Source: an uncultured cyanobacterium (GTDB taxonomy: Bacteria; Cyanobacteriota; Cyanobacteriia; Cyanobacteriales; Nostocaceae). Taken from it: 64,000 nucleotides of DNA. The stretch is taken from positions 57,050-121,049 of the forward strand of contig CAIVAU010000048.1 in the NCBI GenBank assembly GCA_903903925.1. Reading direction: 5' to 3'. The notes beneath the pieces are model-generated. The model was not told the DNA's origin. It saw nothing but the letters and a program-made list of their open reading frames with translations, and searched no databases. Position numbers and translations under genes: made by a program. Below, piece after piece: positions 17,581-27,596 of the stretch (its first letter is position 1; the number at the start of each line of letters is the position of its first letter).

Positions 17581-18375
17581 TTAAATTGTGGACTTTAAAC
17601 TAAACATCTTCTCCCCTGCCCCCCTGCTCCCCTGCTCCCCTGCCCCCAAACTCTCTTCCAAGGTTGCCAAATAACTCTCCAGACTCCAGGAAAGCTTGTA
17701 GCTATCAACTTTCAACTCTATACCGCAAATCGGTTCTGACGCTGTTTCAAACCGCAGATTTATATCATTAACTATTTGTCCCACAGCTTTGTCAATTCTT
17801 TGACGCGCTGCTTCTGGAATGTCAAAGGCACTGTACACAACGACCTCACTTGACTGGGTGAAAGAACGACAGAATAATTCCCGCTGATCTGCATCCAGCT
17901 TTTGAATGCGATCAATGAAGACCTCGATGATGCTATGCTCTAAGTCAGCATTAGCCAGATCCACCAAGACGCGGCGCAGAGTCGTCAAAATCTGCTGACC
18001 AACTTCTTGGTGCAGCGATCGCACAAAGGAATCTTTCTCCTGCTTAAGATCTGTATACCATTTAGCCTGAGTCGCATCCACCTCAGCGCGGGCAGCTTTC
18101 ATTAAATCGAGTCGCATTTTTTCAACTTCTGCTTTCGCCTGGGTTGACATTGCTTCCCGTTGGTCTTTCAGTTCCTGTTGCTTTTGACGATAGAGATCTG
18201 CTTCTTTTTGCGCCGCTTGAGTTTTTTCTGTTGCCTCAAGCAAGCTAGCAGCAATTTTTTGCTCCCGCCGATCCATTGCCTTGATAATTGGACCATACAA
18301 AAAGCGTTTGAGCAACATCATCAATACCAAGAAGTTGATGAGTTCTGCAATGAAGGTAAACCAGTCAATTTGCAC
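17581..18375 (-). CDS. atpF: N-ATPase b subunit, long form with repeat-derived tail
   Basis: The 264-residue peripheral stalk subunit has one N-terminal membrane helix (FIAELINFLVLMMLLKRFLY, residues 8-27), then a long charged coiled coil, then a C-terminal domain resembling delta. This length is expected in N-ATPases, which lack a separate atpH. The last 20 or so residues (GAGEQGSRGAGEK and following) are encoded by the GGGGAGCAGGGG-type tandem repeat at 17611-17648, which has run into the 3' end of the gene. The functional consequence is unknown. Confidence 0.88.
   Translation of the reverse strand: MQIDWFTFIAELINFLVLMMLLKRFLYGPIIKAMDRREQKIAASLLEATEKTQAAQKEADLYRQKQQELKDQREAMSTQAKAEVEKMRLDLMKAARAEVDATQAKWYTDLKQEKDSFVRSLHQEVGQQILTTLRRVLVDLANADLEHSIIEVFIDRIQKLDADQRELFCRSFTQSSEVVVYSAFDIPEAARQRIDKAVGQIVNDINLRFETASEPICGIELKVDSYKLSWSLESYLATLEESLGAGEQGSRGAGEKMFSLKSTI
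17611..17648 (-). repeat. STRR-type repeat inside the 3' end of atpF
   Basis: Tandem CCCCTGCTC units on the plus strand. The same unit forms arrays at 33051-33094, 35197-35418, 35551-35653, 37006-37043, 37771-37818 and 41281-41306. Here it is translated as Gly/Ala/Glu/Gln-rich residues. Confidence 0.8.
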
Positions 18376-18378
18376 TGT

Positions 18379-18657
18379 TCACCCTCCCGCTTTGGTTATG
18401 ACGTAATTCCAGAATGGATTGGCAAAAATTAAAATCAGCGCCACAACAAAACAGTAAATGGCAATGGATTCTATAAAGGCTAAACCAACAAATAACGTAC
18501 GGGTTATCGTATTAGCTTCATCTGGTTGTTGAGCAATGGACGAAAGCGCCTGTGCAACTGCCCGTCCTTCTCCTAGTGCTGGCGTAATAGAACCGATAGC
18601 GATCGTCAGTCCTGAAGCCATAATGGATGCCATTGCTGTGAGACTAACGTTATCCAT
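18379..18657 (-). CDS. atpE: N-ATPase c subunit (rotor ring), two-carboxylate ion site
   Basis: The 92-residue rotor protein is a hairpin of two membrane helices (about 8-40 and 52-82) joined by the conserved loop AQQPD. Helix 2 has FIESIAIY: ion-binding E63, S64 and Y68, matching the Na+-binding E65, S66 and Y70 pattern of Ilyobacter. On helix 1 the position of Ilyobacter Q32 is Glu (PALGEGRA, E30), giving a second carboxylate. Some N-ATPases pump Na+ (shown for Aphanothece), whereas the Burkholderia c-ring is H+ specific, so the coupling ion here is open. It overlaps atpB by 8 bases. Confidence 0.92.
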   Translation of the reverse strand: MDNVSLTAMASIMASGLTIAIGSITPALGEGRAVAQALSSIAQQPDEANTITRTLFVGLAFIESIAIYCFVVALILIFANPFWNYVITKAGG

Positions 18658-19354
18658 GTGATGTATCTCTCTGCTGAGGTTGTTTGATATCTTGTGCTTC
18701 TATCGCCGATGCGATATATACGATCGCCAGAACGGCAAAAATATATGCCTGAATCAGTCCGGTTAACAGTCCCAATGCCTCCATGATAATGGGAAAGAAC
18801 AGCGGGGCAATAGATAACAGAATCGCGACAATCATCGTGTCACTCATCACGTTACCGAAGAGACGGACTGCCAATGACAGGGTGCGGGACAACTCCCCGA
18901 TAATCTGAAACGGCAACATGAACGGGTAAGGCTGAATATAATGCTTGAGGTAACCCCACAGCCCTTGTTGCCAAATGCCATAAACAGGAACTGCAACGAA
19001 TACACAGATGGCAAGTGCCGCTGTGGTAGAAAGAGAACCTGTAGGTGGATGATAGCCAGGGACAATGCTGAGCAAATTGGAGACAGCAATAAAGATAAAT
19101 AAGGTGCCGGCAAAGGGTAAAAAAGGATCTGGGTTCTGACCCATGATTTCTCGAACCTGATCTCTGATTCCTAGCACCAAAACTTCTAGCAAGTTCTGTC
19201 CAGGAGACAATTGCATCCCCCCCGACAGTTGTCGCGTCACCAAATATGAAACTAATACTATTAGTGTCGTCACCAGCAAGGTAAATAGGATGGTGGCATT
19301 CAGGGTGATCGGGCCCCATTGCCAGATCTTAATCTGATCAGGACTTATATGCAT
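18650..19354 (-). CDS. atpB: N-ATPase a subunit
   Basis: This membrane stator subunit of 234 residues forms the ion half-channels beside the c-ring. The fourth helix has the essential Arg in SLAVRLFGNVMS. Six or so hydrophobic segments follow WQWGPITLNATILFTLLVTT. The start at 19354 (MHISPDQIKIW) is chosen because it overlaps the atpR stop by ten bases and matches the family N-terminus; a longer in-frame start at 19582 would lie inside atpR. Confidence 0.9.
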   Translation of the reverse strand: MHISPDQIKIWQWGPITLNATILFTLLVTTLIVLVSYLVTRQLSGGMQLSPGQNLLEVLVLGIRDQVREIMGQNPDPFLPFAGTLFIFIAVSNLLSIVPGYHPPTGSLSTTAALAICVFVAVPVYGIWQQGLWGYLKHYIQPYPFMLPFQIIGELSRTLSLAVRLFGNVMSDTMIVAILLSIAPLFFPIIMEALGLLTGLIQAYIFAVLAIVYIASAIEAQDIKQPQQRDTSHG

Positions 19355-19656
19355 TTCACGAAGCCCCTCCTGACCTTCACTTGATTGGCATCGTACTGCA
19401 ATCGCTGCATTAGGAGGTTTCGCGTCCAGATGAAGGTCAGCAAACAAGCAATCAGTCGTTCCCAATGACTGCCCATGACAAGATAAAAACTGACGAGGGT
19501 AATACCAAAACGCCCAAAGAAACTGCCGAAGGTCAGAAGTGCTGGGTTCAGGCTTTTGGGAATTTGCCGTACCGTCAACCACAAACTGCCGAAGTAAAAT
19601 AGTCCTAGCCCGATACCAGCTAATGGTGCTAGTGCCAATAGAAAAAGCTCTCTCAT
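19345..19656 (-). CDS. atpR: N-ATPase-associated membrane protein AtpR
   Basis: A 103-residue protein with three hydrophobic segments (about 2-28, 38-60 and 62-80) and a basic C-terminus. AtpR occurs only in N-ATPase operons, between atpQ and atpB. It has been proposed to assist c-ring assembly or Mg2+/Na+ handling. A start at 19656 gives the ATGA overlap with the atpQ stop; a longer in-frame start at 19797 would overlap atpQ by almost half. Confidence 0.85.
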   Translation of the reverse strand: MRELFLLALAPLAGIGLGLFYFGSLWLTVRQIPKSLNPALLTFGSFFGRFGITLVSFYLVMGSHWERLIACLLTFIWTRNLLMQRLQYDANQVKVRRGFVKCI

Positions 19657-20006
19657 TTTTCGACTCCTATTTTTGGTTCCTTCGTTGTGCGCTGAATCTT
19701 TTGTTGTTCTCTGCTCACCCACTGCCAAGCATTCAGACAGCCAAGGGTTAAACCCATAAACAGGAGCATCAAAGTCCAAGAAAAGCGGCTGGGCCATTGC
19801 GTATCAATCCAAATTCCCAAAGCAACTCCCATCAATGTGGGAGTGACTACGGACCATCCAACTAGACCAAACAAACTCACCCCGAACCAAATACTCTGAT
19901 TCCTTTGACGTTGCGCCAGCAGCTTCCGCCTTGCTTTTTCTCCCACTGTGTGGTTAAATACTTCCCAGCTTTGGCGTTTTGTTTTCTCTAATTCCTTTTT
20001 ACCCAT
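19653..20006 (-). CDS. atpQ: N-ATPase-associated AtpI-like protein AtpQ
   Basis: A 117-residue protein with a highly charged N-terminus and two membrane helices (about 38-63 and 72-95), the AtpI/AtpQ layout. AtpI-type proteins help c-ring assembly. It begins three bases after atpC and overlaps atpR by four bases, so it lies within the translationally coupled chain. Confidence 0.85.
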   Translation of the reverse strand: MGKKELEKTKRQSWEVFNHTVGEKARRKLLAQRQRNQSIWFGVSLFGLVGWSVVTPTLMGVALGIWIDTQWPSRFSWTLMLLFMGLTLGCLNAWQWVSREQQKIQRTTKEPKIGVEK

Positions 20007-20009
20007 TTT

Positions 20010-21927
<1,918 letters not shown>

Positions 21928-22385
21928 AATCTTGTATCCTTATTATTATCAAATGTTTGAGAGAACAAAAATCTGAAAGGTGCTTATGTCACAGTTCATT
22001 TCTCCATTTCCTTTGAAATGTCCTTTTTTTATTGTGGCAAGGTGTTGTTTGATTTCTGAGTTGAGTTGATTGAATACGATACAAAATTCAACAAAAATAT
22101 TTTTTGCAACACATTCTTATATAGCCGCGACCACATCCTCGTGCCGAAGCGTTTGATTTGTGTATAAATTGTACTAAATAAATTTAACTCGTTACAAAAA
22201 ATAAACAATGAAATTGCATCACCCAAAAATCCTCAATTTTAGGCTAAAACTTATATTTTTGCCTCAATTAATAAGGTAATTAAAGCCATTAGTAATCTAC
22301 AGCAATAAACTATATTTTTCCCCAGTCAATAGTTGTTTAAACAGTTTACAATATATGTATGAAATTTATACGAGGGCATACACCT
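21928..22385 (-). promoter_or_regulatory. N-ATPase operon upstream region
   Basis: This 458-base AT-rich gap between divergent genes holds no convincing coding sequence. It contains shared element copy D at 22145-22185 and several T-runs. The N-ATPase promoter should lie here. Confidence 0.5.
22145..22185 (-). promoter_or_regulatory. Shared intergenic element, copy D (upstream of N-ATPase operon)
   Basis: On the minus strand it reads TTTAGTACAATTTATAC, then CAAATCAAACGCTTC. Both blocks match copy C in order, and the spacing is shortened by loss of the internal direct repeats. The right-hand part of the element (AAACATGATTTC) is not present. It lies about 220 bases upstream of the first gene of the operon. 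Confidence 0.5.
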
Positions 22386-22535
22386 ATGCGCAACACTGAT
22401 AAAGAAGGAAAAACCCTCAATCTTGATGAACATCCTCCTAGTGATGGCAGTGAGCTAATCCCCGCTCAAGTCCAAGCTAATAAACGTCGTGATGGCGGTA
22501 AATTGCTTGATATCCCCCTCGCTCCTGAATTCTGA
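22386..22535 (+). CDS. Small hypothetical protein, 49 residues
   Basis: The protein begins MRNTDKEGKTLNLDEHPPSD and ends DIPLAPEF. It is polar, charged and Pro-rich, with no membrane segment, and is probably unstructured. GAGGG sits 8-13 bases upstream of ATG. It lies 92 bases before pstB on the same strand and could be cotranscribed. I do not recognise the family. Confidence 0.45.
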   Translation: MRNTDKEGKTLNLDEHPPSDGSELIPAQVQANKRRDGGKLLDIPLAPEF

Positions 22536-22627
22536 CTACTGACTCATCATTTAGCCTTTTCAATTTCTCTGACTCCTAGCTTGCAAGCTTTTATCGCTAT
22601 CAAACTCGTGTTGAAACTACACAATTT

Positions 22628-23434
22628 ATGTTCACTAAGATCGGAGATACTCATCAAACTGATACTGTTTTAAGAACAGAGGATCTAAACGTTTACTATG
22701 GCAATTTTTTGGCGTTACATGATGTTTCGCTAGATCTGCCAAAACATCTGGTAACAGCCTTTATTGGTCCGTCTGGATGTGGCAAAAGTACGTTACTACG
22801 GTGTTTCAATCGCCTTAACGATCTCATTCAATCATTCCGGTTAGAAGGTAAGGTTTATTACTATGAGAAAAATCTCTATGCACCGAATATGAATCCTGTA
22901 GAGGTGCGTCGCCTGATTGGGATGGTGTTTCAAACACCGAACCCTTTTCCCAAATCAATTTATGACAATATTGCCTATGGACCGAGAATTAATGGCTTCA
23001 AGGGAAATTTGGATGAATTGGTAGAGCGATCGCTTAAGCAAGCTGCTTTGTGGGATGAAGTAAAAGACAAACTGCGTCAAAGTGGTTTGTCTCTGTCTGG
23101 TGGACAACAACAGCGGCTGTGTATTGCTCGTGCGATCGCCACCCAACCTGACGTTATTTTAATGGATGAGCCTTGCTCAGCCCTTGACCCAATCTCTACT
23201 CTCGCGGTTGAAGATCTACTACACGAACTCAAAAAGCAGTACACAATCTTGATCGTCACGCACAACATGCAACAAGCATTGCGGGTCTCTGATATGACTG
23301 CCTTTTTTAATGTCGAGACTTCAGAAGTAGGAGGTCGCGCTGGTTACTTGGTAGAGTATGATCGCACAGAAAATATTTTCCAAAATCCCCAGCAGCAAGC
23401 TACTAAAGAATACGTCAGTGGTAAGTTTGGTTAA
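22628..23434 (+). CDS. pstB: Phosphate ABC transporter ATP-binding protein PstB, orphan copy
   Basis: A 268-residue PstB, the ATPase of the high-affinity phosphate importer. Walker [10 protein letters not shown] is at 47-55. PstB-typical features follow: [30 protein letters not shown], signature LSGGQQQR and Walker [14 protein letters not shown]. No pstS, pstC or pstA gene is adjacent, so it must work with membrane subunits encoded elsewhere or serve regulation. It is followed by an AraC-type gene on the same strand, with shared element copy B between. Confidence 0.92.
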   Translation: MFTKIGDTHQTDTVLRTEDLNVYYGNFLALHDVSLDLPKHLVTAFIGPSGCGKSTLLRCFNRLNDLIQSFRLEGKVYYYEKNLYAPNMNPVEVRRLIGMVFQTPNPFPKSIYDNIAYGPRINGFKGNLDELVERSLKQAALWDEVKDKLRQSGLSLSGGQQQRLCIARAIATQPDVILMDEPCSALDPISTLAVEDLLHELKKQYTILIVTHNMQQALRVSDMTAFFNVETSEVGGRAGYLVEYDRTENIFQNPQQQATKEYVSGKFG

Positions 23435-23510
23435 ATATATTCTATACTTTTGGAGTTTTTGAATGTCGGTGATAAGTAATAGACATGATTTCACTTGCTA
23501 TACCTTTGGA

Positions 23511-23592
23511 ATGTTTTAGTAGAACTTATACAAATTATAGATTTTCAACCGCTTATTCAAACATGATTTCTAGCAGCGGGGTGTCATGCTAA
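23511..23592 (+). promoter_or_regulatory. Shared intergenic element, copy B (upstream of AraC gene)
   Basis: Contains GTTTTAGTAGAACTTATAC, then CAACCGCTTATTCAAACATG, then ATTTCTAGCAG and GTGTCATGCTAAC. It is colinear with copies A and C. It ends 40 bases before the AraC start codon. Confidence 0.6.
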
Positions 23593-23631
23593 CAAATAAG
23601 AGGTTAGACAGAACATAAGGAACGTGATGCG

Positions 23632-24252
23632 ATGAATCAATTGCTTGAAGGCACTGAATCCCACAACGTTAACGTTGACTCTCTCTTAAACACTGCGAAA
23701 CTGGCGGGAGAACTCCAACAGTGGTTTATTCATCCCCGACCACTGCTGATCAGTGTGTTCCGCTTCATTGAAGAGAATTATCAAGATTCGATTAGCCTTC
23801 GGAACGTGGCTGAGGTGGTTAGTCGCTCCCCGGCTTACCTCACTGATCTTGTGCGGCGAGAGACTGGAAAAACAGTGCTAGGTTGGATTGTTGAACGCCG
23901 CATGGCAGAGGCACGCCGCTTGCTCCTCGAAACTAGCCAGCCTATCGAACAGATTACTGAAGCGGTGGGCTATTTCGATAGGCGCCATTTCAGCCGCCAG
24001 TTTCTCCGGCTGCATGGGACAAACCCGCAAGCGTGGCGAAAGAAACACCAGATCTGGAACATCCCTCTAACGCAGATAGACTCACAGAAGGCAATATCAA
24101 ACCAGTTAATCGAGCAGAGAGCCACCACCATGACTGTTGCTGAAGCGCAAAGGCTACAAGTTTGTGTACAAGAAATTACTGGGATTCTTTACAAAAATAC
24201 TGTCACTAATGATCTGATTGGCGCGGGAGCGATCGCTCCCACAAGTCCCTGA
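23632..24252 (+). CDS. AraC-family transcriptional regulator
   Basis: A 206-residue DNA-binding protein. The AraC double helix-turn-helix spans about residues 40-138: ISLRNVAEVVSRSPAYLTDL, then GWIVERRMAEARRLLLETS, and the family hallmark AVGYFDRRHFSRQFLRLHGT. There is no separate N-terminal sensor, only about 40 residues. The C-terminal 65 residues resemble no known domain to me. AAGGA precedes ATG. Because its own upstream region carries the shared element, it may be part of, or the controller of, that putative regulon. Confidence 0.85.
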   Translation: MNQLLEGTESHNVNVDSLLNTAKLAGELQQWFIHPRPLLISVFRFIEENYQDSISLRNVAEVVSRSPAYLTDLVRRETGKTVLGWIVERRMAEARRLLLETSQPIEQITEAVGYFDRRHFSRQFLRLHGTNPQAWRKKHQIWNIPLTQIDSQKAISNQLIEQRATTMTVAEAQRLQVCVQEITGILYKNTVTNDLIGAGAIAPTSP

Positions 24253-24554
24253 CCAAAACCTGATTTTTTCGTCAGAGCTATCGTCATTACATATTATGGT
24301 ATTTGCAAAATCAACTTGATAAATCACTCTTTTTGGCGATGGTTTATATTAATCAATAATCTCATCCTTTATCGCAATAATTAATCATCGTTTCTCCATT
24401 TATGTTGGCAGCTTTGTAACAAAAAAAGCTCTCTCCACAGTACTTTTGGGTTTGTAGATTTGCTGTGGTTTATTGATTTCATTCACGGATATTGAGCTTA
24501 AAATGATTATACAATAAGCGATTCAGGTTTTCTTAGTGCCATTCTAGTAGAGTA
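24253..24554. other. Intergenic gap without recognisable gene
   Basis: About 300 AT-rich bases between convergent genes. I see no gene or clear terminator hairpin here. Confidence 0.5.
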
Positions 24555-24998
24555 CTAAGTCCTCTGAACGATGACGACACCAATGAGTAACAAAATTGCT
24601 CCAATAATTCGCCAAAGGCTGAGTGAATGCACAGGAAAACCTACTAAGCCAAAATGATCCAAGGCGATCGCTGCCAACATTTGTCCGGTGATAATCAGTC
24701 CAATCATCGTTGCCGCACCCAACAAGGGAGCCAAGATGATGGTTGCAGTGAGATAGATCACACCCAGCAGCCCGCCCAGCCATAAATACCAGGGAATATG
24801 AACTAATCGTGCGACGGTCGGCACTGGAAGATTTGACAGGATTGTAAACAACGCCAATGCTAGCGTTCCCAGTGAAAAAGATCCCGTTGCTGCCAGCAAT
24901 GGATGCCCAAGCTGTTTGGCTAACTGAGCATTAATTCCAGCTTGCATCGGCAGCAGCATCCCTGCCAGCAAAGCAAAGGCGAAAAAAAGCAAGCCCAT
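24555..24998 (-). CDS. DMT-superfamily small transporter (YdcZ / DUF606)
   Basis: A 147-residue protein with four or five membrane helices. It starts MGLLFFAFALLAGMLLPMQAG, with the DUF606 hallmark PMQAGINAQLAKQLGHPLLA. It contains the second family element LGVIYLTATIILAPLLGAAT and GQMLAAIALDHFG. DUF606 proteins are half-size drug/metabolite transporter relatives, often working as dimers, and the substrate is unknown. It starts four bases after the oxidoreductase stop, so both form an operon. Confidence 0.85.
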   Translation of the reverse strand: MGLLFFAFALLAGMLLPMQAGINAQLAKQLGHPLLAATGSFSLGTLALALFTILSNLPVPTVARLVHIPWYLWLGGLLGVIYLTATIILAPLLGAATMIGLIITGQMLAAIALDHFGLVGFPVHSLSLWRIIGAILLLIGVVIVQRT

Positions 24999-25002
24999 GG
25001 TT

Positions 25003-25902
25003 TCAATTTCCGTTACTCAGTTGATTCAAACCTGCGTTTTTCGCACTAACTTGCGCTAACGCTGCCCAATCAATGTCACCTTGCCCATGAGCGATCGCCG
25101 TCAGAAAATGATCGCGAACCAGGCTGGCTAGCGGTAACGGCATCGCCATCGACTCTGCGGCACTCAAAACCAATTGCACATCTTTCAACCCCAGATGCAG
25201 CTTAAAGCCAGCAGGCTCATACCGTTCCTGCACAATCAAACTACCGTAATTCTGGTATAGCGGTGACTTGAACAAAGCCGTATTCACAATCTCTAAAAAT
25301 TGCTCTGGAGCAACTCCGGATTTTTGCATCAAAGCAAACGCTTCTCCCATTGTTTCCAACACCGCTGCGATCATAAAATTTCCGGTAAGTTTCACTAAAT
25401 TTGCCATCCAAGCCTCTGTACCAACATGAAACACCCCCTGTCCCATCGCTTCCAACACTGGACGACAACGTTCAACCTGCTGAAGGTTCCCTGCTGTCAC
25501 GATCCAAAGGGCTCCTTGGGCTGCCACTTCCGACCGTCCAAACACTGGCGCTGCTAAATAACCTTGCCCTGCCGTCGTGTGACTCTGTGCCAGTCGCTTG
25601 GATAACGCCACACTGATTGTACTCATTGACAGGTGAATCGCATTAGGAGCAAGCGCCTTCAATGCCCCTTCCGAGCCAAACACAACGGCTTCCACAGCAG
25701 CATCATCTGCCAGCATTGTGATCAAAATTTCTGCGTCTTTTACCGCTTGTGCGGGAGATTGCGCCACGAGCGCACCTTGCTGACCAAACACTTCAGCCAC
25801 CTGTGGAGTGCGGTTGTAAACCGTTAACTGATACCCTGCTTGCAAGAGATGATGTGCCATTGGCTGTCCCATACTTCCCAATCCAATGAATCCGATCTTC
25901 AT
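25003..25902 (-). CDS. NAD(P)-dependent beta-hydroxyacid dehydrogenase-like oxidoreductase
   Basis: A 299-residue enzyme of the 3-hydroxyisobutyrate dehydrogenase family. The N-terminal Rossmann motif is GFIGLGSMGQPMA. The substrate loop MSTISVALSKRLAQ has the usual GT(T/S)... position altered to MST. The catalytic Lys is in NLVKLTGNFM. A C-terminal helical bundle follows. Members reduce semialdehydes or related small acids, and the exact substrate is not readable. The gene is cotranscribed with the YdcZ-like transporter. Confidence 0.88.
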   Translation of the reverse strand: MKIGFIGLGSMGQPMAHHLLQAGYQLTVYNRTPQVAEVFGQQGALVAQSPAQAVKDAEILITMLADDAAVEAVVFGSEGALKALAPNAIHLSMSTISVALSKRLAQSHTTAGQGYLAAPVFGRSEVAAQGALWIVTAGNLQQVERCRPVLEAMGQGVFHVGTEAWMANLVKLTGNFMIAAVLETMGEAFALMQKSGVAPEQFLEIVNTALFKSPLYQNYGSLIVQERYEPAGFKLHLGLKDVQLVLSAAESMAMPLPLASLVRDHFLTAIAHGQGDIDWAALAQVSAKNAGLNQLSNGN

Positions 25903-25934
25903 GGCTCACTTCCAGTAGTTAAACAACTATTTGA

Positions 25935-26081
25935 TTAATTTGATTGTGGCAGCGTCTTTTCTTTCATTGCCACGTACTTTTTGGCATCCTCCATGAGTTT
26001 TTTCGCTACATGGGGAGTAACGAGTCCTGGCTTAGAGTAATCATCTGCCAAATCTTTATAGTAATTGGTTCGCGTTTTCAT
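25935..26081 (-). CDS. Small protein or C-terminal remnant, 48 residues
   Basis: Reads MKTRTNYYKDLADDYSKPGL, then VTPHVAKKLMEDAKKYVAMK. The composition is plausible for a real helical protein tail (charged, Tyr/Lys-rich). The frame upstream of the Met also looks coding-like for several residues (VHFTFTR). It may therefore be the end of a larger, degraded gene. The family is unrecognised. Confidence 0.35.
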   Translation of the reverse strand: MKTRTNYYKDLADDYSKPGLVTPHVAKKLMEDAKKYVAMKEKTLPQSN

Positions 26082-26527
26082 CCGAGTAAACGTAAAGTGT
26101 ACAACGGGAGATGCTAGGCAATTTTTTTTAGTCTTTGACGATGATTTTAGGGAGACTGAAACACGATCACAAGGGTGGATATTTCGGAGAAAGTTTGCAT
26201 TGTTTCGGTTCTACTGGTCTACTTGATGCTGAGCTAGTTTTATCTGGCAATAGATTGCGATCATTGAACCCATAATTAATTTTCACGACGATGTCTATTA
26301 GATGAAGGTCTTGTCGATATAGCACCAGCCCCAATCCTCACCCAACTCGAAGGACTTTATAAGCAGAAGTTTTGAAACCGTTGTCACATAGGAATTTCGG
26401 GGATTTTCCTTCTTTCTTTTTTTCCTTCTGCCCTCAGCATAGCTGCCTAACCTCAACCTGGATCACCAAAAGTTACCAAGAACCCATATAATTTTTCACT
26501 GTACAGCCTTCTAAGAGGTTTTGGTTC
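26082..26527. other. Intergenic gap with possible gene debris
   Basis: About 446 bases. A plus-strand frame at 26295-26375 reads LDEGLVDIAPAPILTQLEGL and ends KQKF, which looks like a protein C-terminus without its body. No promoter or hairpin is obvious. Confidence 0.35.
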
Positions 26528-27514
26528 ATGAAACGGTTGTTTGCTTTTATGATTGCTTTTCTCTGCTTTGATTTCGATCATCTTGTGAACGCATCAGGAT
26601 CAATCTCAGAACTTTCAGATAATAGTTGTACTTTAAGGGTGTTGAAAAAAGGAGAGGGTTGTTTCCTTTACAAGGTTGAAGCTGGCGATTTCTCTATTCC
26701 TGTCTACTACTACCTACCTAATCACTTGGATGCAAATACTAAAGTGGTATTTGCCATGCATGGCGAACAACGGAATGCTGAAGATTATAGAAATGACTGG
26801 AGAAATATCTACTATCGCAAGGGCAGCAACAATCCAAATTTTATCCTGCTTGCTCCCCAGTTTAAGCAAAAGCGGTTTCCAAAAACGACAGGGTATAATC
26901 TTGGCAATATGTTTACAGAAGATTTGAGTACTTTAAATCCTCAAAACCAATGGGCGTTTACTCAAATTGAAAATATTTTTGATTTTGTGAAAAGAAGCAC
27001 CAAAGTCAATGCAACTAATTACTATCTCTATGGTCACTCTGCGGGCGCACAGTTCGTACATCGAATGGTCATCTTTATGCCCCATGCACATATTAAAAAG
27101 GCGATCGCCGCAGAGGCTGGTTCGTACACAATACCCGATAAGCATACGGAATATCCCTGCGGTTTCAAGAAAGAAACTGGAGATCAACTGCCATCTGTGG
27201 ACTTGAAAACAACCTTCAGCACACCAATGACAATAATTTTAGGCACAAAAGATAATAAACCTTTATCGGCTCAGCATGACACCTATAAGTGCGATACACA
27301 ACAAGGTTCTAATCGTTTGGCTCGTGGCGAATATTTTTACACTCAAGTACAAATCATTGCTAATAAAAAGAAAGAAGATTTTCAATGGACTCTCAAAAAA
27401 GTTACTGCTGCTCACATTGTTGCAAAAACGAATCCCCCTATTGAAGATCCTATGTTAGTCTCTTGTGCTGCAAAGGAGTTTTTTCCAGAATTAACGGGGG
27501 TTGACTGCAATTAG
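26528..27514 (+). CDS. Secreted alpha/beta hydrolase
   Basis: A 328-residue protein with a signal peptide (about residues 1-22, MKRLFAFMIAFLCFDF...) and an alpha/beta hydrolase fold. The nucleophile elbow is YGHSAGAQFVHR (G-H-S-A-G, about residue 165), the oxyanion region is VVFAMHGEQRNAEDY, and a candidate acid is GTKDN. A catalytic His may be in TAAHIV. Six or so Cys suggest disulphides in the periplasm. It resembles poly-hydroxyalkanoate depolymerase/esterase-like hydrolases, but the substrate is unclear. The coding sequence is AT-rich compared with its neighbours. Confidence 0.75.
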   Translation: MKRLFAFMIAFLCFDFDHLVNASGSISELSDNSCTLRVLKKGEGCFLYKVEAGDFSIPVYYYLPNHLDANTKVVFAMHGEQRNAEDYRNDWRNIYYRKGSNNPNFILLAPQFKQKRFPKTTGYNLGNMFTEDLSTLNPQNQWAFTQIENIFDFVKRSTKVNATNYYLYGHSAGAQFVHRMVIFMPHAHIKKAIAAEAGSYTIPDKHTEYPCGFKKETGDQLPSVDLKTTFSTPMTIILGTKDNKPLSAQHDTYKCDTQQGSNRLARGEYFYTQVQIIANKKKEDFQWTLKKVTAAHIVAKTNPPIEDPMLVSCAAKEFFPELTGVDCN

Positions 27515-27538
27515 GGGAGTAGTATCTCCGGAAATGAT

Positions 27539-27566
27539 GTAAGGGCGCAATGCCTTGTGCCCCTAC
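27539..27566. repeat. Imperfect palindrome of the GTAGGGGCG family
   Basis: GTAAGGGCGCAATG faces CCTTGTGCCCCTAC. It is a variant of the perfect palindrome at 43502-43529. It sits between the convergent ends of the hydrolase and the Mg2+ ATPase, so it could also act as a termination hairpin. Confidence 0.55.
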
Positions 27567-27596
27567 CAAGAATTTCAACGAAGGCATCATTAATTT

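Noticed and set aside
18847..19319. Open frames on the minus strand within atpB
   Set aside because: Alternative frames of the well-supported a subunit gene.
22029..22226. 65-codon minus-strand frame upstream of the N-ATPase operon
   Set aside because: AT-rich, overlaps shared element copy D, lacks a ribosome binding site or recognisable domain.
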